From Lysobacteraceae bacterium PS02340 (GTDB lineage Bacteria > Pseudomonadota > Gammaproteobacteria > Xanthomonadales > Xanthomonadaceae), in the NCBI GenBank assembly GCA_029959605.1, contig JASCOC010000017.1, positions 1-60,019 on the forward strand: DNA of 60,019 nucleotides, written 5' to 3'. Below, piece after piece: positions 47,633 to 58,215 of this stretch. A program made the position numbers and the translations under genes. Below the pieces are notes generated by a model. It worked only from the letters and a program-made list of their open reading frames with translations. It was not told where the DNA came from and did no database searches. Every line of letters begins with the position of its first letter. The stretch's first letter is position 1.

Positions 47633-47737
47633 CCGCGTCGAAGCACCTTCAACGATGCGTACGGGCACCGGATCCCCGCCTGTGCGGAGACGCGGCACCC
47701 GCGACGCGAATCGCTTGGCAATGTCGCTGCGGATCAA

Positions 47738-48304
47738 TCACTTCACCCGGCTGACGTACTCGCCCGAACGGGTGTCGACCTTGATGACTTCCTCCTGGCC
47801 GACGAACAGCGGCACGCGGACCACGGCGCCGGTTTCCAGCGTCGCCGGCTTGCCGCCGCCACCCGAGGTGTCGCCGCGCACGCCGGGATCGGTCTCGGTG
47901 ATCTGCAGTTCGACGAAGTTCGGCGGCTGCACGGCGATCGGGGTGCCGTTCCACAGCGTCACCACGCATTCTTCCTCGCCCTTGAGCCACTTCTCGGCGC
48001 CGCCCATGCCGGACTTGTCGGCCTGCACCTGCTCGAAGGACTCGGGGTTCATGAAGTGCCAGTACTCGCCGTCGCTGTAGAGGTACTGCATGTCGGTATC
48101 CATGACGTCGGCCACTTCCACCGAGTCGGTCGCCTTCATCGTCAGTTCGACGACGCGGCCGGACTTGATGTTGCGGTACTTCATGCGCGTGAACGCCTGG
48201 CCCTTCCCCGGCTTCACATATTCGGTGTCGATGATGACGCAAGGCTCACCATTGACCAGGATCTTCTGGCCGTTCTTGACGTCGTTCATGCCATAACTGG
48301 CCAT
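47738..48304 (-). CDS. efp: Translation elongation factor P
   Basis: Relieves ribosome stalling at polyproline stretches. The 188-residue protein has the family length and three beta domains. The loop [10 protein letters not shown] carries lysine 34, the residue that EpmA/EpmB modify with beta-lysine. The epmB gene is directly divergent, supporting this modification route. The ATG at 48304 is clear. Confidence 0.97.
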   Translation of the reverse strand: MASYGMNDVKNGQKILVNGEPCVIIDTEYVKPGKGQAFTRMKYRNIKSGRVVELTMKATDSVEVADVMDTDMQYLYSDGEYWHFMNPESFEQVQADKSGMGGAEKWLKGEEECVVTLWNGTPIAVQPPNFVELQITETDPGVRGDTSGGGGKPATLETGAVVRVPLFVGQEEVIKVDTRSGEYVSRVK

Positions 48305-48397
48305 CTTTCGCTCCTGCTGGGCCGGGTGCGCCGGCGGCTACAATGTTGGGTTACCGGGCCGCGACTCGCGCGGACGGCTCTACGGATTCAATCGCAC

Positions 48398-49441
48398 ATG
48401 ATACCCGCAGCCCCCCTCACGATGCAGCCGCGGCGCTGGCAGCAGGCCTGGCGCGAGGCCGTGCGGGAGCCCCGCGAACTGCTCGCCCTGCTCGGCTTGG
48501 GCGAGGTCGCGCTGGGCGTGTCCGACGCGGCCGCGGCGCAGTTCCCGTTGCGGGTGCCGCGCAGCTTCGTCGCGCGCATGCGCCATGGCGATCCGCACGA
48601 CCCGCTGCTGCGCCAGGTGCTGCCGCTCGACGCGGAGCTGCGTCCGGTCCCCGGCTTCGATCTGGACGCGGTCGGCGACGGCGCCGCCAAAGCCGGCCAC
48701 GGGGTGATCCACAAGTACGAAGGCCGCGCCCTGCTGGTCACCACCGGCAGTTGCGCGGTGCATTGCCGCTACTGCTTCCGCCGGCATTTTCCGTACGCGG
48801 AGGAAACCGCGGCGGCGAACGGCTGGCGCGAGGCGATCGCGGCGGTCCGGGCCGACCCGAGCATCGAGGAAGTCCTGCTGTCGGGTGGCGATCCGCTGTC
48901 GCTGGCCACGGCCAAGCTCGTCGAACTCACCGATGCCCTGCGCGCGATCCCGCATGTGCGCCGCCTGCGCATCCACACCCGCCTGCCGATCGTGCTGCCC
49001 GAACGCGTCGACGCCGAGCTGTGCGACTGGCTGGCGTCGTTGCCGTGGCCGGTCGCGATCGTCGTTCATGCGAACCACGCGAACGAGTTCGATGCCGACG
49101 TCGACACGGCGATGCGCGTCCTGCGCGATACCGGCGCGGTGCTGATGAACCAGGCGGTGCTGCTGCGCGGCGTCAACGACGATGTCGACGCGCTCGCCGC
49201 GCTCGGCGAACGCGGATTCGCCGCCGGCGTGCTGCCCTATTACCTGCACCAGCTCGATCGGGTGGCCGGTGCGGCGCATTTCGAGGTCGACGACGCCACC
49301 GCGCTCGCCCTGCACGCGGCGCTCGTCGCCCGCCAGTCCGGCTATCTGGTCCCGCGTCTTGTGCGCGAGGTCGCAGGTGACGCGTCCAAGCGTCCGATGA
49401 CCGGTCACGGCGATGGACGGATCCCCCCCTCCGTGGCATAA
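48398..49441 (+). CDS. epmB: EF-P beta-lysylation protein EpmB (lysine 2,3-aminomutase family)
   Basis: Radical-SAM, PLP-dependent enzyme that turns alpha-lysine into beta-lysine for EF-P modification. The 347-residue protein has the cluster motif CAVHCRYC in TGSCAVHCRYCFRRHFPY and the SGGDPL segment. It is divergent from efp across 93 bases. A -10-like TACAAT lies at 48339-48344. ATG at 48398 is used; 48422 is an alternative eight codons later. epmA is not in the window. Confidence 0.94.
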   Translation: MIPAAPLTMQPRRWQQAWREAVREPRELLALLGLGEVALGVSDAAAAQFPLRVPRSFVARMRHGDPHDPLLRQVLPLDAELRPVPGFDLDAVGDGAAKAGHGVIHKYEGRALLVTTGSCAVHCRYCFRRHFPYAEETAAANGWREAIAAVRADPSIEEVLLSGGDPLSLATAKLVELTDALRAIPHVRRLRIHTRLPIVLPERVDAELCDWLASLPWPVAIVVHANHANEFDADVDTAMRVLRDTGAVLMNQAVLLRGVNDDVDALAALGERGFAAGVLPYYLHQLDRVAGAAHFEVDDATALALHAALVARQSGYLVPRLVREVAGDASKRPMTGHGDGRIPPSVA

Positions 49442-49464
49442 GGCGGTCTGCCCTGGAGACCCGA

Positions 49465-51546
49465 ATGTCGACACGAGCCGACACTGCCCTGCGCCTTCTG
49501 ATCGTCGACGACCGCGTCGAGGATGCCGAGGCGCTCGCCAGCGGATTGCGCAATGCCGGCATCGCGGTGCGTCCCCTGCGGCCCGAATCCGACGACGACC
49601 TGGGCCGCATCATCGGCAGCCAGTCGCCCGACGTGGTCATCGCCGCGCGCGATTCGACCGTGCTGCCGTTCGCGCAGGTCCTGCAGCGCATCGCCGACAG
49701 CGGCCGTGACCTGCCGGTCATCGCCCTGGTCGACACGCTGGTCGAGGCGGACTACATCGACGCGATCCAGTCCGGCGCCCGTGCCGTCGCCCTGCGGCAT
49801 GCACCGCAGCAGCTGCTGGCCTGCGTGCGCGAAGCCTGGGCCGATCGCGACGCACGTCGCGGCCTGCGCCGCCTGGAAGCGCGCGTGCGCGAGACCGAGC
49901 GCCGCTGCGACGCGCTGATCGATTCCTCGCGCGACCCGATCGCCTACATCCACGAGGGCATGCACATCCGCGCCAATGCGGCGTATCTGGAGATGTTCGG
50001 CTACGAGAGCTTCGACGACATCGAGGGCATCTCGCTGCTGGACATGGTCGCGCCGCAGCATGTGGAAGCGTTCAAGGCGTTGCTGAAATCGCTGAGCAAG
50101 GGCGAACCGCCACCGCCGCGCCACGAGATCGAAGCGCGCGACGTCGACGGCAATGCGTTCCCCGCATCGATGGAGTTCGCCACCGCGCAGTACGAAGGCG
50201 AGCCCTGCCTGCAGGTGGTGTTCCGCCGCCGCGAGGAGCTCGACGCCGACCTCGTGCTCGAACTCGAGGAACTGCGTCACCGCGACCAGGTCACCGGCCT
50301 GCTGAACCGCCCGACCTTCCTGCGCGCGATCGAAGACGCGGTCGACGACGCCGCGCAGTCCGACGGCCAGTACGGCTTCCTGATGCTCGAGCCCGATCAC
50401 CACCAGCAACTGCTGGCCGACATCGGTCTCGATCACGCCGACGACCTGCTGGCCGCCGTGGCCGAACATCTGCAGACGCTGGTCGGCGACGACGCGACGG
50501 TGGCCCGCTATGCCGGCCACACGCTCGCGATCCTGCTGCGCGGCCACGATTACCACGCCACTTCGGCGACCGCCGAACGCATCCGCGCCGGCTTCGCCGA
50601 TCACGTGTTCGAGGTCGGTGAACGCTCCAGCGTCATCACAGTCAGCATCGGCGGCGTGCAGGTGGGCGAGAAGATCGCCAATGTCGCCCAAGTGCTCGCG
50701 CGTGCGACGGCGGCGCTGGAGTCGGCGTCCGGCACCGGCGGCAACCGCTGCGAAGTGTTCGACCCGAGCGCGGTCGATCGCGTCGAGGAAGAGCGCATCC
50801 AGGCCTGGGTGGCGCGCCTGCGCGGCGCACTCGACAGTGAAGGCTTCGTGCTGCATTACCAGCCGGTCATCAACCTGCAGGGCGACAACGCGGCCGTCTA
50901 CGACGTGCTGCTGCGTCTGGACGGCGGCGACGGGGAACTGATCGCGCCTGGCACCTTCCTGCAGATCGCCGAAGACAACGGCATGCTCGGCGAGATCGAC
51001 CGCCACGTGGCCGAACGCGCGATCGCCGCGATCGGCCAGCGCCTGCGCGCCGGCCATCCGACGACGCTGCTGGTCAAGGTCAGCCAGGCCTCGCTCGACG
51101 GCGACGCGTTCGCGGATTTCGTCGGCGAACGCCTCGCGGAACATCAGGTGCCCGGCGAATACCTCGTGCTGCAACTGCCCGAGGCCAAGGTGTTCACGCA
51201 TCTCAAGGCGACTCAGGCCTTCGCCGCCCGCATCGCCCGCTTCGACGGCCGTTTCGCGCTCGAGCAGTTTGGCGTGGGTCTCGACTCGTTCCAGCTGCTG
51301 AGCCATCTGCAGCCGCATCTGCTCAAGCTCGACCGCAGTTTCACCGACGATCTGCCGAACAACAGCGAGAACCAGGCGCGGATCGGCGAGATCGCGCGGC
51401 GTGCGCGCCAGGTCGGCATCCGCACGATCGCCGAGTTCGTGCAGGACGCCGCCAGCATGTCGATCCTGTTCGGCGCCGACATCGACTACGTGCAGGGCAA
51501 CTTCCTGGCCGCCGCCAGTCCGGTCATGCAGTACGACTTCGAGTGA
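49465..51546 (+). CDS. fimX: FimX-like degenerate REC-PAS-GGDEF-EAL c-di-GMP receptor
   Basis: A 693-residue protein of the length and order of Pseudomonas FimX, which binds c-di-GMP and governs type IV pili. An N-terminal REC domain (LLIVDDRVEDAEAL) lacks the phospho-aspartate, reading VVIAAR there. A PAS domain (about 145-260) follows. The GGDEF signature is replaced by YAGHTLAILL near 349, and the EAL motif by YDVLLRL near 479 (E changed to D). HYQPVINLQG and KLDRSFTDDLP remain. It should be a receptor, not an enzyme. Xanthomonas Filp is the closest described counterpart. It follows epmB by 23 bases. Confidence 0.88.
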   Translation: MSTRADTALRLLIVDDRVEDAEALASGLRNAGIAVRPLRPESDDDLGRIIGSQSPDVVIAARDSTVLPFAQVLQRIADSGRDLPVIALVDTLVEADYIDAIQSGARAVALRHAPQQLLACVREAWADRDARRGLRRLEARVRETERRCDALIDSSRDPIAYIHEGMHIRANAAYLEMFGYESFDDIEGISLLDMVAPQHVEAFKALLKSLSKGEPPPPRHEIEARDVDGNAFPASMEFATAQYEGEPCLQVVFRRREELDADLVLELEELRHRDQVTGLLNRPTFLRAIEDAVDDAAQSDGQYGFLMLEPDHHQQLLADIGLDHADDLLAAVAEHLQTLVGDDATVARYAGHTLAILLRGHDYHATSATAERIRAGFADHVFEVGERSSVITVSIGGVQVGEKIANVAQVLARATAALESASGTGGNRCEVFDPSAVDRVEEERIQAWVARLRGALDSEGFVLHYQPVINLQGDNAAVYDVLLRLDGGDGELIAPGTFLQIAEDNGMLGEIDRHVAERAIAAIGQRLRAGHPTTLLVKVSQASLDGDAFADFVGERLAEHQVPGEYLVLQLPEAKVFTHLKATQAFAARIARFDGRFALEQFGVGLDSFQLLSHLQPHLLKLDRSFTDDLPNNSENQARIGEIARRARQVGIRTIAEFVQDAASMSILFGADIDYVQGNFLAAASPVMQYDFE

Positions 51547-51576
51547 TGCGCACGCGGCGCCGCCGGGCGCCGCAAC

Positions 51577-52044
51577 TCACTGCAGAACCGGCGTCCACGT
51601 CAGGCTGGTGATCCGCCAGACGCCGTCGCGCAGCCGCCAGACGCTTTCGATCCGCCACGCCTGCGCGCTGTCGGGCAGCAGCGCACTGCCTTCACCACCG
51701 GTCAGCGCGGCGCGCGTGCGCACCGTCGCGCGATCCTCGCCCTGCAAGGTCACGTCCACCGGTCCGGTCAGGACGCCGATGCGCTGGTGCCGCAGCATCA
51801 GCACCGCCGCCATCTGCCGCGCGGCGCGCCGGTCCATGTTCTGCGGGCCGATGAAATCCTCGTCGAGCACGTCCGCGACATCCGACGCGCTGCGGTGTTC
51901 GATCGCCGCCTGCAGCGCCACGACCTGCGCACGGATCGCGTCTTCGGGCGCCTCACGACTGCAGGCGGTGAGCGCCAATGCGCACGTCAACGCCAGTGCG
52001 TATGCCCAACGCGTCCACCCTGCCCTGCCGCGCGTATCCCGCAT
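51577..52044 (-). CDS. Small lipoprotein with NTF2/SnoaL-like fold
   Basis: A 155-residue protein with a lipobox (ALTAC, cysteine near residue 28) and then a single NTF2-like domain: [20 protein letters not shown], the FIGPQN segment, and a C-terminal strand pair ending [12 protein letters not shown]. Such domains are often small-ligand or scaffold modules, and no catalytic set is evident. It is divergent from rpfB across 170 bases. Function unknown. Confidence 0.78.
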   Translation of the reverse strand: MRDTRGRAGWTRWAYALALTCALALTACSREAPEDAIRAQVVALQAAIEHRSASDVADVLDEDFIGPQNMDRRAARQMAAVLMLRHQRIGVLTGPVDVTLQGEDRATVRTRAALTGGEGSALLPDSAQAWRIESVWRLRDGVWRITSLTWTPVLQ

Positions 52045-52214
52045 GTTTCAAACCCCGTGCTTCGTCCAAGGAATGCGCTTCGATCGGCACGCAACCTGCG
52101 CGATTTACGCCGCGCCGCGCCTTGCCTCCCCCTAGAGCCTATGCTCCAATCGAGCGAATTGCACAGGTACGGTCACCAGTTCGAGTGACGGCCTTCAATC
52201 AGGGAGAGGATTGC

Positions 52215-53894
52215 ATGACCGATCAACGTCCGTGGCTGGCGAACTATCCCGCAGGCGTGCCTGCGGAAATCGATCCCGGGCAGTACCGCTCGGTGCCGGC
52301 GGTTCTGGACGAAGCCATCGCGAAGTTCCGCGACCGGCCCGCGTTCTCGAACATGGGACAGACGATCACCTACGGCGAACTCGATGCGCGCAGCCGCGAC
52401 TTCGCCGCCTATCTGCTCGGTGAGCTCAAGCTCAAGAAGGGTGATCGCGTCGCGATCATGATGCCCAACTGCCTGCAGTATCCGATCGCGACGTTCGGCA
52501 TCCTGCGCGCGGGCCTGACGGTGGTGAACACCAACCCGATGTACACGCCGCGCGAGCTGCGCCATCAGCTGGTCGACTCCGGCGCCGCCGCCGTGCTGGT
52601 GATGGACAACTTCGGCAAGACCGTGCAGGACGTGCTGGCCGATACCCAGGTCAAGCAGGTCATCACCACGGGGCTCGGCGATCTGCTCGGTTTCCCGAAG
52701 GGCGCGATCGTCAACTTCGTGCTCAAGCACGTCAAGAAGATGGTGCCCGATTACGCGATCCGCGGCGCCGTGCGCTTCCGCGATGCGATCGCGGCCGGTG
52801 CGAAGCACGAACTGCCGCAGGTCTCGATCACCCACGACGACATCGCGTTCCTGCAGTACACCGGCGGCACCACCGGCGTGGCCAAGGGCGCGATGCTGAC
52901 GCACCGCAACCTCGTCGCGAACATGCAGCAGGCCTCGGCCTGGATCGGACCGCTGGCGCGCGAAGGCCAGGAAACGATCATCACGGCGCTGCCGCTGTAT
53001 CACATCTTCGCGTTGACGGCGAATGGGCTGGTCTTCATGCGCCTGGGCGCGAAGAACATCCTGATCACCAACCCGCGCGACATGCCCGGCTTCGTCAAGG
53101 AACTCAAGCGCGAGCCCTTCACTGCGATCACCGGCGTCAACACGCTGTTCAACGGCCTCCTCAATACCCCCGGCTTTTCCGACATCGATTTCAGCCCGTT
53201 GCGGCTCACCCTCGGTGGCGGTATGGCGGTGCAACGCTCGGTCGCCGAGCGCTGGAAGCAGACCACCGGCGTGACGCTCGTCGAGGCCTACGGTCTGACC
53301 GAGACCTCGCCCGCCGCCTGCATCAATCCGATGGATCTCGCCGAGTACAACGGCGCGATCGGCCTGCCGGTGCCGTCGACCGAAGCCTGCATCAAGGACG
53401 AGAACGGTGCGCAGCTGCCGGTCGGCGAAGTCGGCGAGCTGTGCATCCGCGGCCCGCAGGTCATGAAGGGATACTGGCAGCGCGCCACGGACACCGCCGA
53501 GGCGATAGACGCCGACGGCTGGCTGCACACCGGCGACATGGCGAAGATGGACGAGAAGGGTTTCTTCTACATCGTCGATCGCAAGAAGGACATGATCCTG
53601 GTCTCCGGCTTCAACGTGTATCCGAACGAAGTCGAAGACGTCATCGCGATGATGCCGGGCGTGCTCGAAGTCGCGGCGATCGGCGTGCCGGATGACAAGT
53701 CGGGCGAAGCGGTGAAGGTGGTCGTCGTGCGCAAGGATCCGTCGCTGACTGCCGAGCAGGTCAAGGCGCACGCGCGCGAACACCTGACCGGCTACAAGCA
53801 TCCGCGCATCGTCGAGTTCCGCACCGAGCTGCCCAAGACGAATGTCGGCAAGATCCTGCGCCGCGAGCTGCGGGACGAGGCGCCAAAAGCGTGA
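52215..53894 (+). CDS. rpfB: Long-chain fatty acyl-CoA ligase RpfB (FadD)
   Basis: Activates free fatty acids to acyl-CoA; in Xanthomonas RpfB also removes the diffusible signal factor (DSF) by activating it. The 559-residue protein has the AMP-binding signature [13 protein letters not shown] near residue 215, [27 protein letters not shown], and the C-terminal lysine in [12 protein letters not shown]. The ATG at 52215 has GGAGAGGA upstream. rpfF follows after 168 bases, the standard rpfB-rpfF order. Confidence 0.93.
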   Translation: MTDQRPWLANYPAGVPAEIDPGQYRSVPAVLDEAIAKFRDRPAFSNMGQTITYGELDARSRDFAAYLLGELKLKKGDRVAIMMPNCLQYPIATFGILRAGLTVVNTNPMYTPRELRHQLVDSGAAAVLVMDNFGKTVQDVLADTQVKQVITTGLGDLLGFPKGAIVNFVLKHVKKMVPDYAIRGAVRFRDAIAAGAKHELPQVSITHDDIAFLQYTGGTTGVAKGAMLTHRNLVANMQQASAWIGPLAREGQETIITALPLYHIFALTANGLVFMRLGAKNILITNPRDMPGFVKELKREPFTAITGVNTLFNGLLNTPGFSDIDFSPLRLTLGGGMAVQRSVAERWKQTTGVTLVEAYGLTETSPAACINPMDLAEYNGAIGLPVPSTEACIKDENGAQLPVGEVGELCIRGPQVMKGYWQRATDTAEAIDADGWLHTGDMAKMDEKGFFYIVDRKKDMILVSGFNVYPNEVEDVIAMMPGVLEVAAIGVPDDKSGEAVKVVVVRKDPSLTAEQVKAHAREHLTGYKHPRIVEFRTELPKTNVGKILRRELRDEAPKA

Positions 53895-53902
53895 CACAGT
53901 TC

Positions 53903-54000
53903 CCAAATCCGGGTGACGGATTTGGCATTCAGCATTTAGATCATTGAAATCCTTGCCCTTTTCGCCCGATGCGCGCATAGAAGCGCGCATCGGGCGAAAA
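53903..54000 (+). terminator. Two hairpins between rpfB and rpfF, the second with 18-base perfect arms
   Basis: Hairpin one: CCAAATCCG (53903-53911) and CGGATTTGG (53917-53925). Hairpin two: TTTTCGCCCGATGCGCGC (53959-53976) and GCGCGCATCGGGCGAAAA (53983-54000) with an ATAGAA loop, followed by CTTTT. The second looks like a bidirectional terminator that would separate rpfB and rpfF transcripts, or a leader structure controlling rpfF. Confidence 0.7.
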
Positions 54001-54062
54001 CTTTTATCGGGACCGCCTGCCGGGCGCCCGACCGGCGGGAAGTCCGCTTCAGGGGATTTTCA

Positions 54063-54977
54063 ATGCACAACGTCGAGCTGCTGCACGGTGACGCAACCGC
54101 CGCACTGTCCACCATTCGTATCGAACATGACGCGTCCAATGATTCGCATTGGTGCTTCATGCATGCGCAGCAGGCGTTCTCCGATCCCACCTATCGGGCC
54201 TGCTTCTCTCCCGCGCTGCTGCGCGAACTGCGTCTGTTCGCACAGCAGACGATCGACCGCATCTCGAGCCGCGCGCAGGCCGAACCGGCGCACGTCTCGC
54301 ACATCGTGCTCGGCGCCGACAGCCACGTGTTCAATCTCGGCGGCGATCTCAAGCTCTTCGCTTCGCTGATCCGCGATCGCAACCGCGACGGCCTGCTGCG
54401 CTACGCGACCGAATGCGTCGACAACATCCACCTGCTGCATACGCGCCTGCACCGCAATGCGCACACCGTGGCGCTGGTCGAAGGCGACGCACTGGGCGGC
54501 GGCTTCGAACTGGCGCTGGCCTGCCAGACGATCGTCGCCGAGAGCGGCGTGCAGATGGGCTTTCCCGAAGTGCTGTTCGGCCTGTTCCCGGGCATGGGCG
54601 CGTATTCGCTGCTGGCGCAGAAGGTCAGCCCGAAGGTCGCCGAGGAGATGATGCTCAACGGCGTGATGTACAGCAGCGACGAACTCCACAAGATGGGCAT
54701 CGTCGACGTGCTGGTGCCCAAGGGCGAAGGCACGCGCGCGGTGCACGAGGTGATCCGTCAGAACCGCCGCATCGCCGCCGCGCGTCTGGCATTGCACGAA
54801 GTCCGCGAAGGCGCGCATCCAGTGACCCATGAGGAGCTGATGCGCATCACCCGGATCTGGGTGGACACCGCGCTGCAGCTCGGTGATCGCCAGCTGCGCA
54901 CGATGGAACGCCTGGTGCGCGCGCAGCTCCGCCGGCCGGACGCGGTGAACGAAGACCAGACCGCCGACGTCGGCTGA
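54063..54977 (+). CDS. rpfF: DSF synthase RpfF (enoyl-CoA hydratase/thioesterase)
   Basis: Makes DSF-type cis-2 unsaturated fatty acid signals from acyl-ACP. The 304-residue crotonase-family protein has the two catalytic glutamates in the RpfF context: E149 in ALGGGFELAL and E169 in FPEVLFGLFPGMGAYS, eight residues later than E141 and E161 of X. campestris RpfF. GGGATT lies about five bases before the ATG. It is convergent with rpfC with only 21 bases between. Neighbours rpfB, rpfC and rpfG confirm the identity. Confidence 0.96.
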   Translation: MHNVELLHGDATAALSTIRIEHDASNDSHWCFMHAQQAFSDPTYRACFSPALLRELRLFAQQTIDRISSRAQAEPAHVSHIVLGADSHVFNLGGDLKLFASLIRDRNRDGLLRYATECVDNIHLLHTRLHRNAHTVALVEGDALGGGFELALACQTIVAESGVQMGFPEVLFGLFPGMGAYSLLAQKVSPKVAEEMMLNGVMYSSDELHKMGIVDVLVPKGEGTRAVHEVIRQNRRIAAARLALHEVREGAHPVTHEELMRITRIWVDTALQLGDRQLRTMERLVRAQLRRPDAVNEDQTADVG

Positions 54978-54998
54978 TGGTCTGACGCGAGGCCCGGG

Positions 54999-57149
54999 TC
55001 AGGCTTTCTCGGACCCGTGCATGCCGGCCCGCGGCAAATCGCCGCGGTCGCGCAACGCGACGAGTGCCTGGTCGAGCTGCTGGCCCAGCGTCTGCAGCAG
55101 GCCGCTCCATTCCTTGAGCAACTGCTCCGAACGCATGCCCATGCCGGTCGACGCGGTGTCGGCCAGGCGCACCGCGCCCATGTTGCCGGCCGCGCCTTTC
55201 AGTGCGTGGCAGGCATCGCGCGCCGCATCCCAGTTGACCACACGCGCTGCTTCCTCGAAATCGACGAGGCACTTGCGCGCGTCGCGGGAGCACTCGCCGA
55301 GGAACCGCTGCACGAACTGTTCGCCCAGCCCCATCTCGCGCAGCTCGTCGAGGATGTGTTGCGAGATCACGCTGCCGTCGGCCTCGCGTGCGACGACCTT
55401 CGGCGCTGCCGCTGCCACCGGCGCGGCCGTGGTGCCCAGTGCGATCTCGGCCAGCTTCTCGAGCATGCGCTCGATGACGATCGGCTTGGTCAGATAGGCC
55501 ATCGCGCCGGCGCGCATGCAGGCCTCGCGCGCTTCGGCGGTCGCATCGGCGGTGAGCACGATGAAGGGTGTGCGGCGTCCGCTGCCCGCCTCCATGAAAC
55601 GCGTCTGCCGGATGATGTCCAGGCCGTCGGCGCCGGGCATGTGCAGATCGGTGATCACCGCATCGAAGGTCTGCGCTTCGAGCGCCATCAGCACGTCGTC
55701 GCCATCGTCGACGATGTGCGGGCGGTGGCCGGCCTTCTCGAGCAGGCGACGCAGCACCATGCGGTTGGCCGGCTGGTCGTCGGCGACGAGGATGCGCATC
55801 GGCTCGACGCGTGCGCGATGCCGCACGAACGGATCGTCGAACGGAATGACGTTGCTGACCGAGGCCGGGGCCGCATCGTCGCGTTCGACCACGCCCAGCG
55901 GAATCTCGATCCAGAAATGCGAGCCTTCGCCGAGACGGCTCTCCACGTGGATCTGCCCGCCCATCTGCTCGGTCAGACCCTTGGCGATCGTCGTGCCGAG
56001 GCCGGTGCCGCCGAAGCGACGGCCCAGACCGGTTTCGACCTGTTCGAACGCATCGAAGATGCCGGTCAGCGCCTCGGGCGGCATGCCGATGCCGGTGTCG
56101 CGCACCGAGAACCGCAGCTGCGCGCGCGCCGGTGCCTGCTCGCCGGCCACCGTGTCGATCGACAGCGTGACCTTGCCCTGCTCGGTGAACTTGATCGCGT
56201 TCGACAGCAGGTTCACCAGCACCTGGCGCAGCTGGTTGCTGTCGCCGTGCAGCAGGGTGGGCACACCGTCGGCCACCTTGGCCTCGAACTGCAGGCCCTT
56301 GGCGTGCGCGCTCGGCATCAGCATGACCTGGATGCCGCGCACCAGTTCGGGCAGCGAGAAGTCGGCGTGGCTGCTGCGGAACTTGCCGGCCTCGATCTTG
56401 AAGATGTCGAGCACGTCGTCGACCAGCACCTGCAGCGCCTTGGCCGAAGTCTGGATCACGTACGCGCTGTCGCGCTGCTCGGCGGTGAGCGGCGTAGTCA
56501 CCAGCAGATCGGACATGCCGATGATGCCGTTGAGCGGCGTGCGGAACTCGTGGCTCATATTGGCCAGGAAGCGGCTCTTGGCCTCACTGGCGGCCTTGGC
56601 CGCGCGCGTGGCCTCGGTGAGCGCCCGCAGCAGCGAACTCAGATACAGCGGCACCGCGACCAGACCGACCAGCAGGCCGAGCGCCAGCGACATGTTCTGC
56701 TGCCAGTACGGCGTGATTGCGATCGCGGTGCCGAAGGTGACGACCGCGAAGCCGATCGCCGCATATAGATAACGCGGACCGAAGCGCAGGCCGTTGCCGA
56801 CGGTGACCCACATGATCACCACGTACAGCCATGCCAGCAGATCGCCGAGCAGGAACAGGCCCACGCCCATCAGGCTGTAGTCGGCCACCATGCCCAGGAC
56901 GCGGCGCGGATGCGAAACGCCCGGACGCCACAGCAGCCACACGAAGATGCCGAGCGCAACCGCATATTCGATCGCGAGATAGGCTTCCGACAGCCACAGC
57001 GCGCGCGCGACTTCGGGCTTGCCGCCGACGAACAGTTGCAGATAGGCGTAGATGACCACCAGCATCACCAGGCGCACGGTGGCCTGGCCGTGTTCGCTGT
57101 CGTGGCGGTCGGACAGACGCGCGCGCAACCAGCCGAAGGCGGCGTTCAT
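54999..57149 (-). CDS. rpfC: DSF sensor hybrid histidine kinase RpfC
   Basis: Membrane sensor that detects DSF, restrains RpfF and phosphorylates RpfG. The 716-residue protein has about five membrane helices in the first 175 residues, HisKA with phospho-histidine H200 ([12 protein letters not shown]), the ATPase domain ([16 protein letters not shown]), a receiver with D501 (VITDLHMPG), and a C-terminal HPt with H648 ([13 protein letters not shown]). I chose ATG 57149 over TTG 57158. It lies ten bases after the rpfG stop, so rpfG-rpfC form one operon. The rpfH gene found between them in X. campestris is absent. Confidence 0.95.
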   Translation of the reverse strand: MNAAFGWLRARLSDRHDSEHGQATVRLVMLVVIYAYLQLFVGGKPEVARALWLSEAYLAIEYAVALGIFVWLLWRPGVSHPRRVLGMVADYSLMGVGLFLLGDLLAWLYVVIMWVTVGNGLRFGPRYLYAAIGFAVVTFGTAIAITPYWQQNMSLALGLLVGLVAVPLYLSSLLRALTEATRAAKAASEAKSRFLANMSHEFRTPLNGIIGMSDLLVTTPLTAEQRDSAYVIQTSAKALQVLVDDVLDIFKIEAGKFRSSHADFSLPELVRGIQVMLMPSAHAKGLQFEAKVADGVPTLLHGDSNQLRQVLVNLLSNAIKFTEQGKVTLSIDTVAGEQAPARAQLRFSVRDTGIGMPPEALTGIFDAFEQVETGLGRRFGGTGLGTTIAKGLTEQMGGQIHVESRLGEGSHFWIEIPLGVVERDDAAPASVSNVIPFDDPFVRHRARVEPMRILVADDQPANRMVLRRLLEKAGHRPHIVDDGDDVLMALEAQTFDAVITDLHMPGADGLDIIRQTRFMEAGSGRRTPFIVLTADATAEAREACMRAGAMAYLTKPIVIERMLEKLAEIALGTTAAPVAAAAPKVVAREADGSVISQHILDELREMGLGEQFVQRFLGECSRDARKCLVDFEEAARVVNWDAARDACHALKGAAGNMGAVRLADTASTGMGMRSEQLLKEWSGLLQTLGQQLDQALVALRDRGDLPRAGMHGSEKA

Positions 57150-57159
57150 CGCGGACAAC

Positions 57160-58215
57160 TTACTGCAACGGCCCGACGGGCCGTCCGCCGAACTGGGCGC
57201 AGATGTGCTGCAGGCGCGGCACGTTCGACAGCATCGCCTCGACGCAGCGCGGGTCGAAGTGACGGCCGCTGTTCTCGCCGATGTAGGCCAGCGCTTCCTC
57301 GATCGACCAGGCGCGCTTGTAAGGACGCTTGGACATCAGCGCGTCGAACACGTCGGCGATCGCGACGATCCGCGCTTCGAGCGGAATCTGTTCGCCGGCC
57401 AGACCGTCGGGATAGCCGGTGCCGTCGAAGCGTTCCTGGTGGCGCAGCGCGATCAAGGCGCTGAGCTGGATGAAGCGGTTCTGGCTGTTACTCAGCAGTT
57501 CGTAGCCGATCTGCGGATGCTGGCGCATCTCCAGCGTTTCCTCGGCCGTCAGCGGGCCGGGCTTCATCAGGATGGCGTCGGGAATGGCGATCTTTCCGAT
57601 GTCGTGCAGCGGCGCGGCGAGTTCGATCATCCGCACCTCGTCTTCGAACAGGCCCATCGCTTCGGCGACCATGCCGGCCACCGCGGCGACACGTTCGAGA
57701 TTGGCACTGGTGCTGGCATCGCGATACGCGATCGCGCGCGCCAGCCGGGTCAGGGTCTCGCGTTCGCGTTCCTCGACCTCGTGCATGCTCTTGAGCAGGC
57801 GCTGCTCCAGCGACAGTGCCCGCTGCTTGACCGACTCGGACTGCTGGCGCAGCTGCAGGAGATTGCGGCAGCGTGCGCGCAGTTCGCGCGGACGCACCGG
57901 CTTGACCAGGAAATCGATGACCCCGGCTTCCAGTGCGGCCTGGCGGATCGGCTCGTCACCGACCACGGTGACCAGCACGATCGGCACGTCGCGGTGCATC
58001 AGCGGACGGCGGAAGCGGCGCGCGAACTCCAGACCGTCGACGACCGGCATGCGGTAGTCGAGCAGCAGCAGGTCCGGACGGTGGTCGTCGCACCAGCGCA
58101 GGGCATGTTCGGGATCGCCGAAGTCGAAGACCTCGAGCTCCGGGCTGATGTCTTCCAGGATGTGGCGCAGCATCGTCCGCGCGGACGTCTGATCATCGAC
58201 GATGACGATGTTCAT
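57160..58215 (-). CDS. rpfG: Response regulator RpfG with HD-GYP c-di-GMP phosphodiesterase domain
   Basis: Output of DSF sensing: once phosphorylated by RpfC it degrades c-di-GMP. The 351-residue protein has a receiver domain with D53 (LLLLDYRMP) and K105 (LVKP), and an HD-GYP domain with HDIGK at 204-208 and GTGYPDG at 265-271. The segment usually read HHERxDG is RHQERFDG here, with Gln260 at the second histidine position. The ATG at 58215 has GAGGAGG nine bases upstream; the frame is open 13 codons further. Confidence 0.94.
   Translation of the reverse strand: MNIVIVDDQTSARTMLRHILEDISPELEVFDFGDPEHALRWCDDHRPDLLLLDYRMPVVDGLEFARRFRRPLMHRDVPIVLVTVVGDEPIRQAALEAGVIDFLVKPVRPRELRARCRNLLQLRQQSESVKQRALSLEQRLLKSMHEVEERERETLTRLARAIAYRDASTSANLERVAAVAGMVAEAMGLFEDEVRMIELAAPLHDIGKIAIPDAILMKPGPLTAEETLEMRQHPQIGYELLSNSQNRFIQLSALIALRHQERFDGTGYPDGLAGEQIPLEARIVAIADVFDALMSKRPYKRAWSIEEALAYIGENSGRHFDPRCVEAMLSNVPRLQHICAQFGGRPVGPLQ

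Noticed and set aside
52045..52214. PsrA-type operator in the rpfB promoter
   Set aside because: Only a CAAAC half-site is visible near 52049; the second half (GTTTG) is missing.
57150..57158. TTG start for RpfC at 57158
   Set aside because: An in-frame ATG at 57149 has better spacing from AGTAAG and gives a family-like N-terminus.
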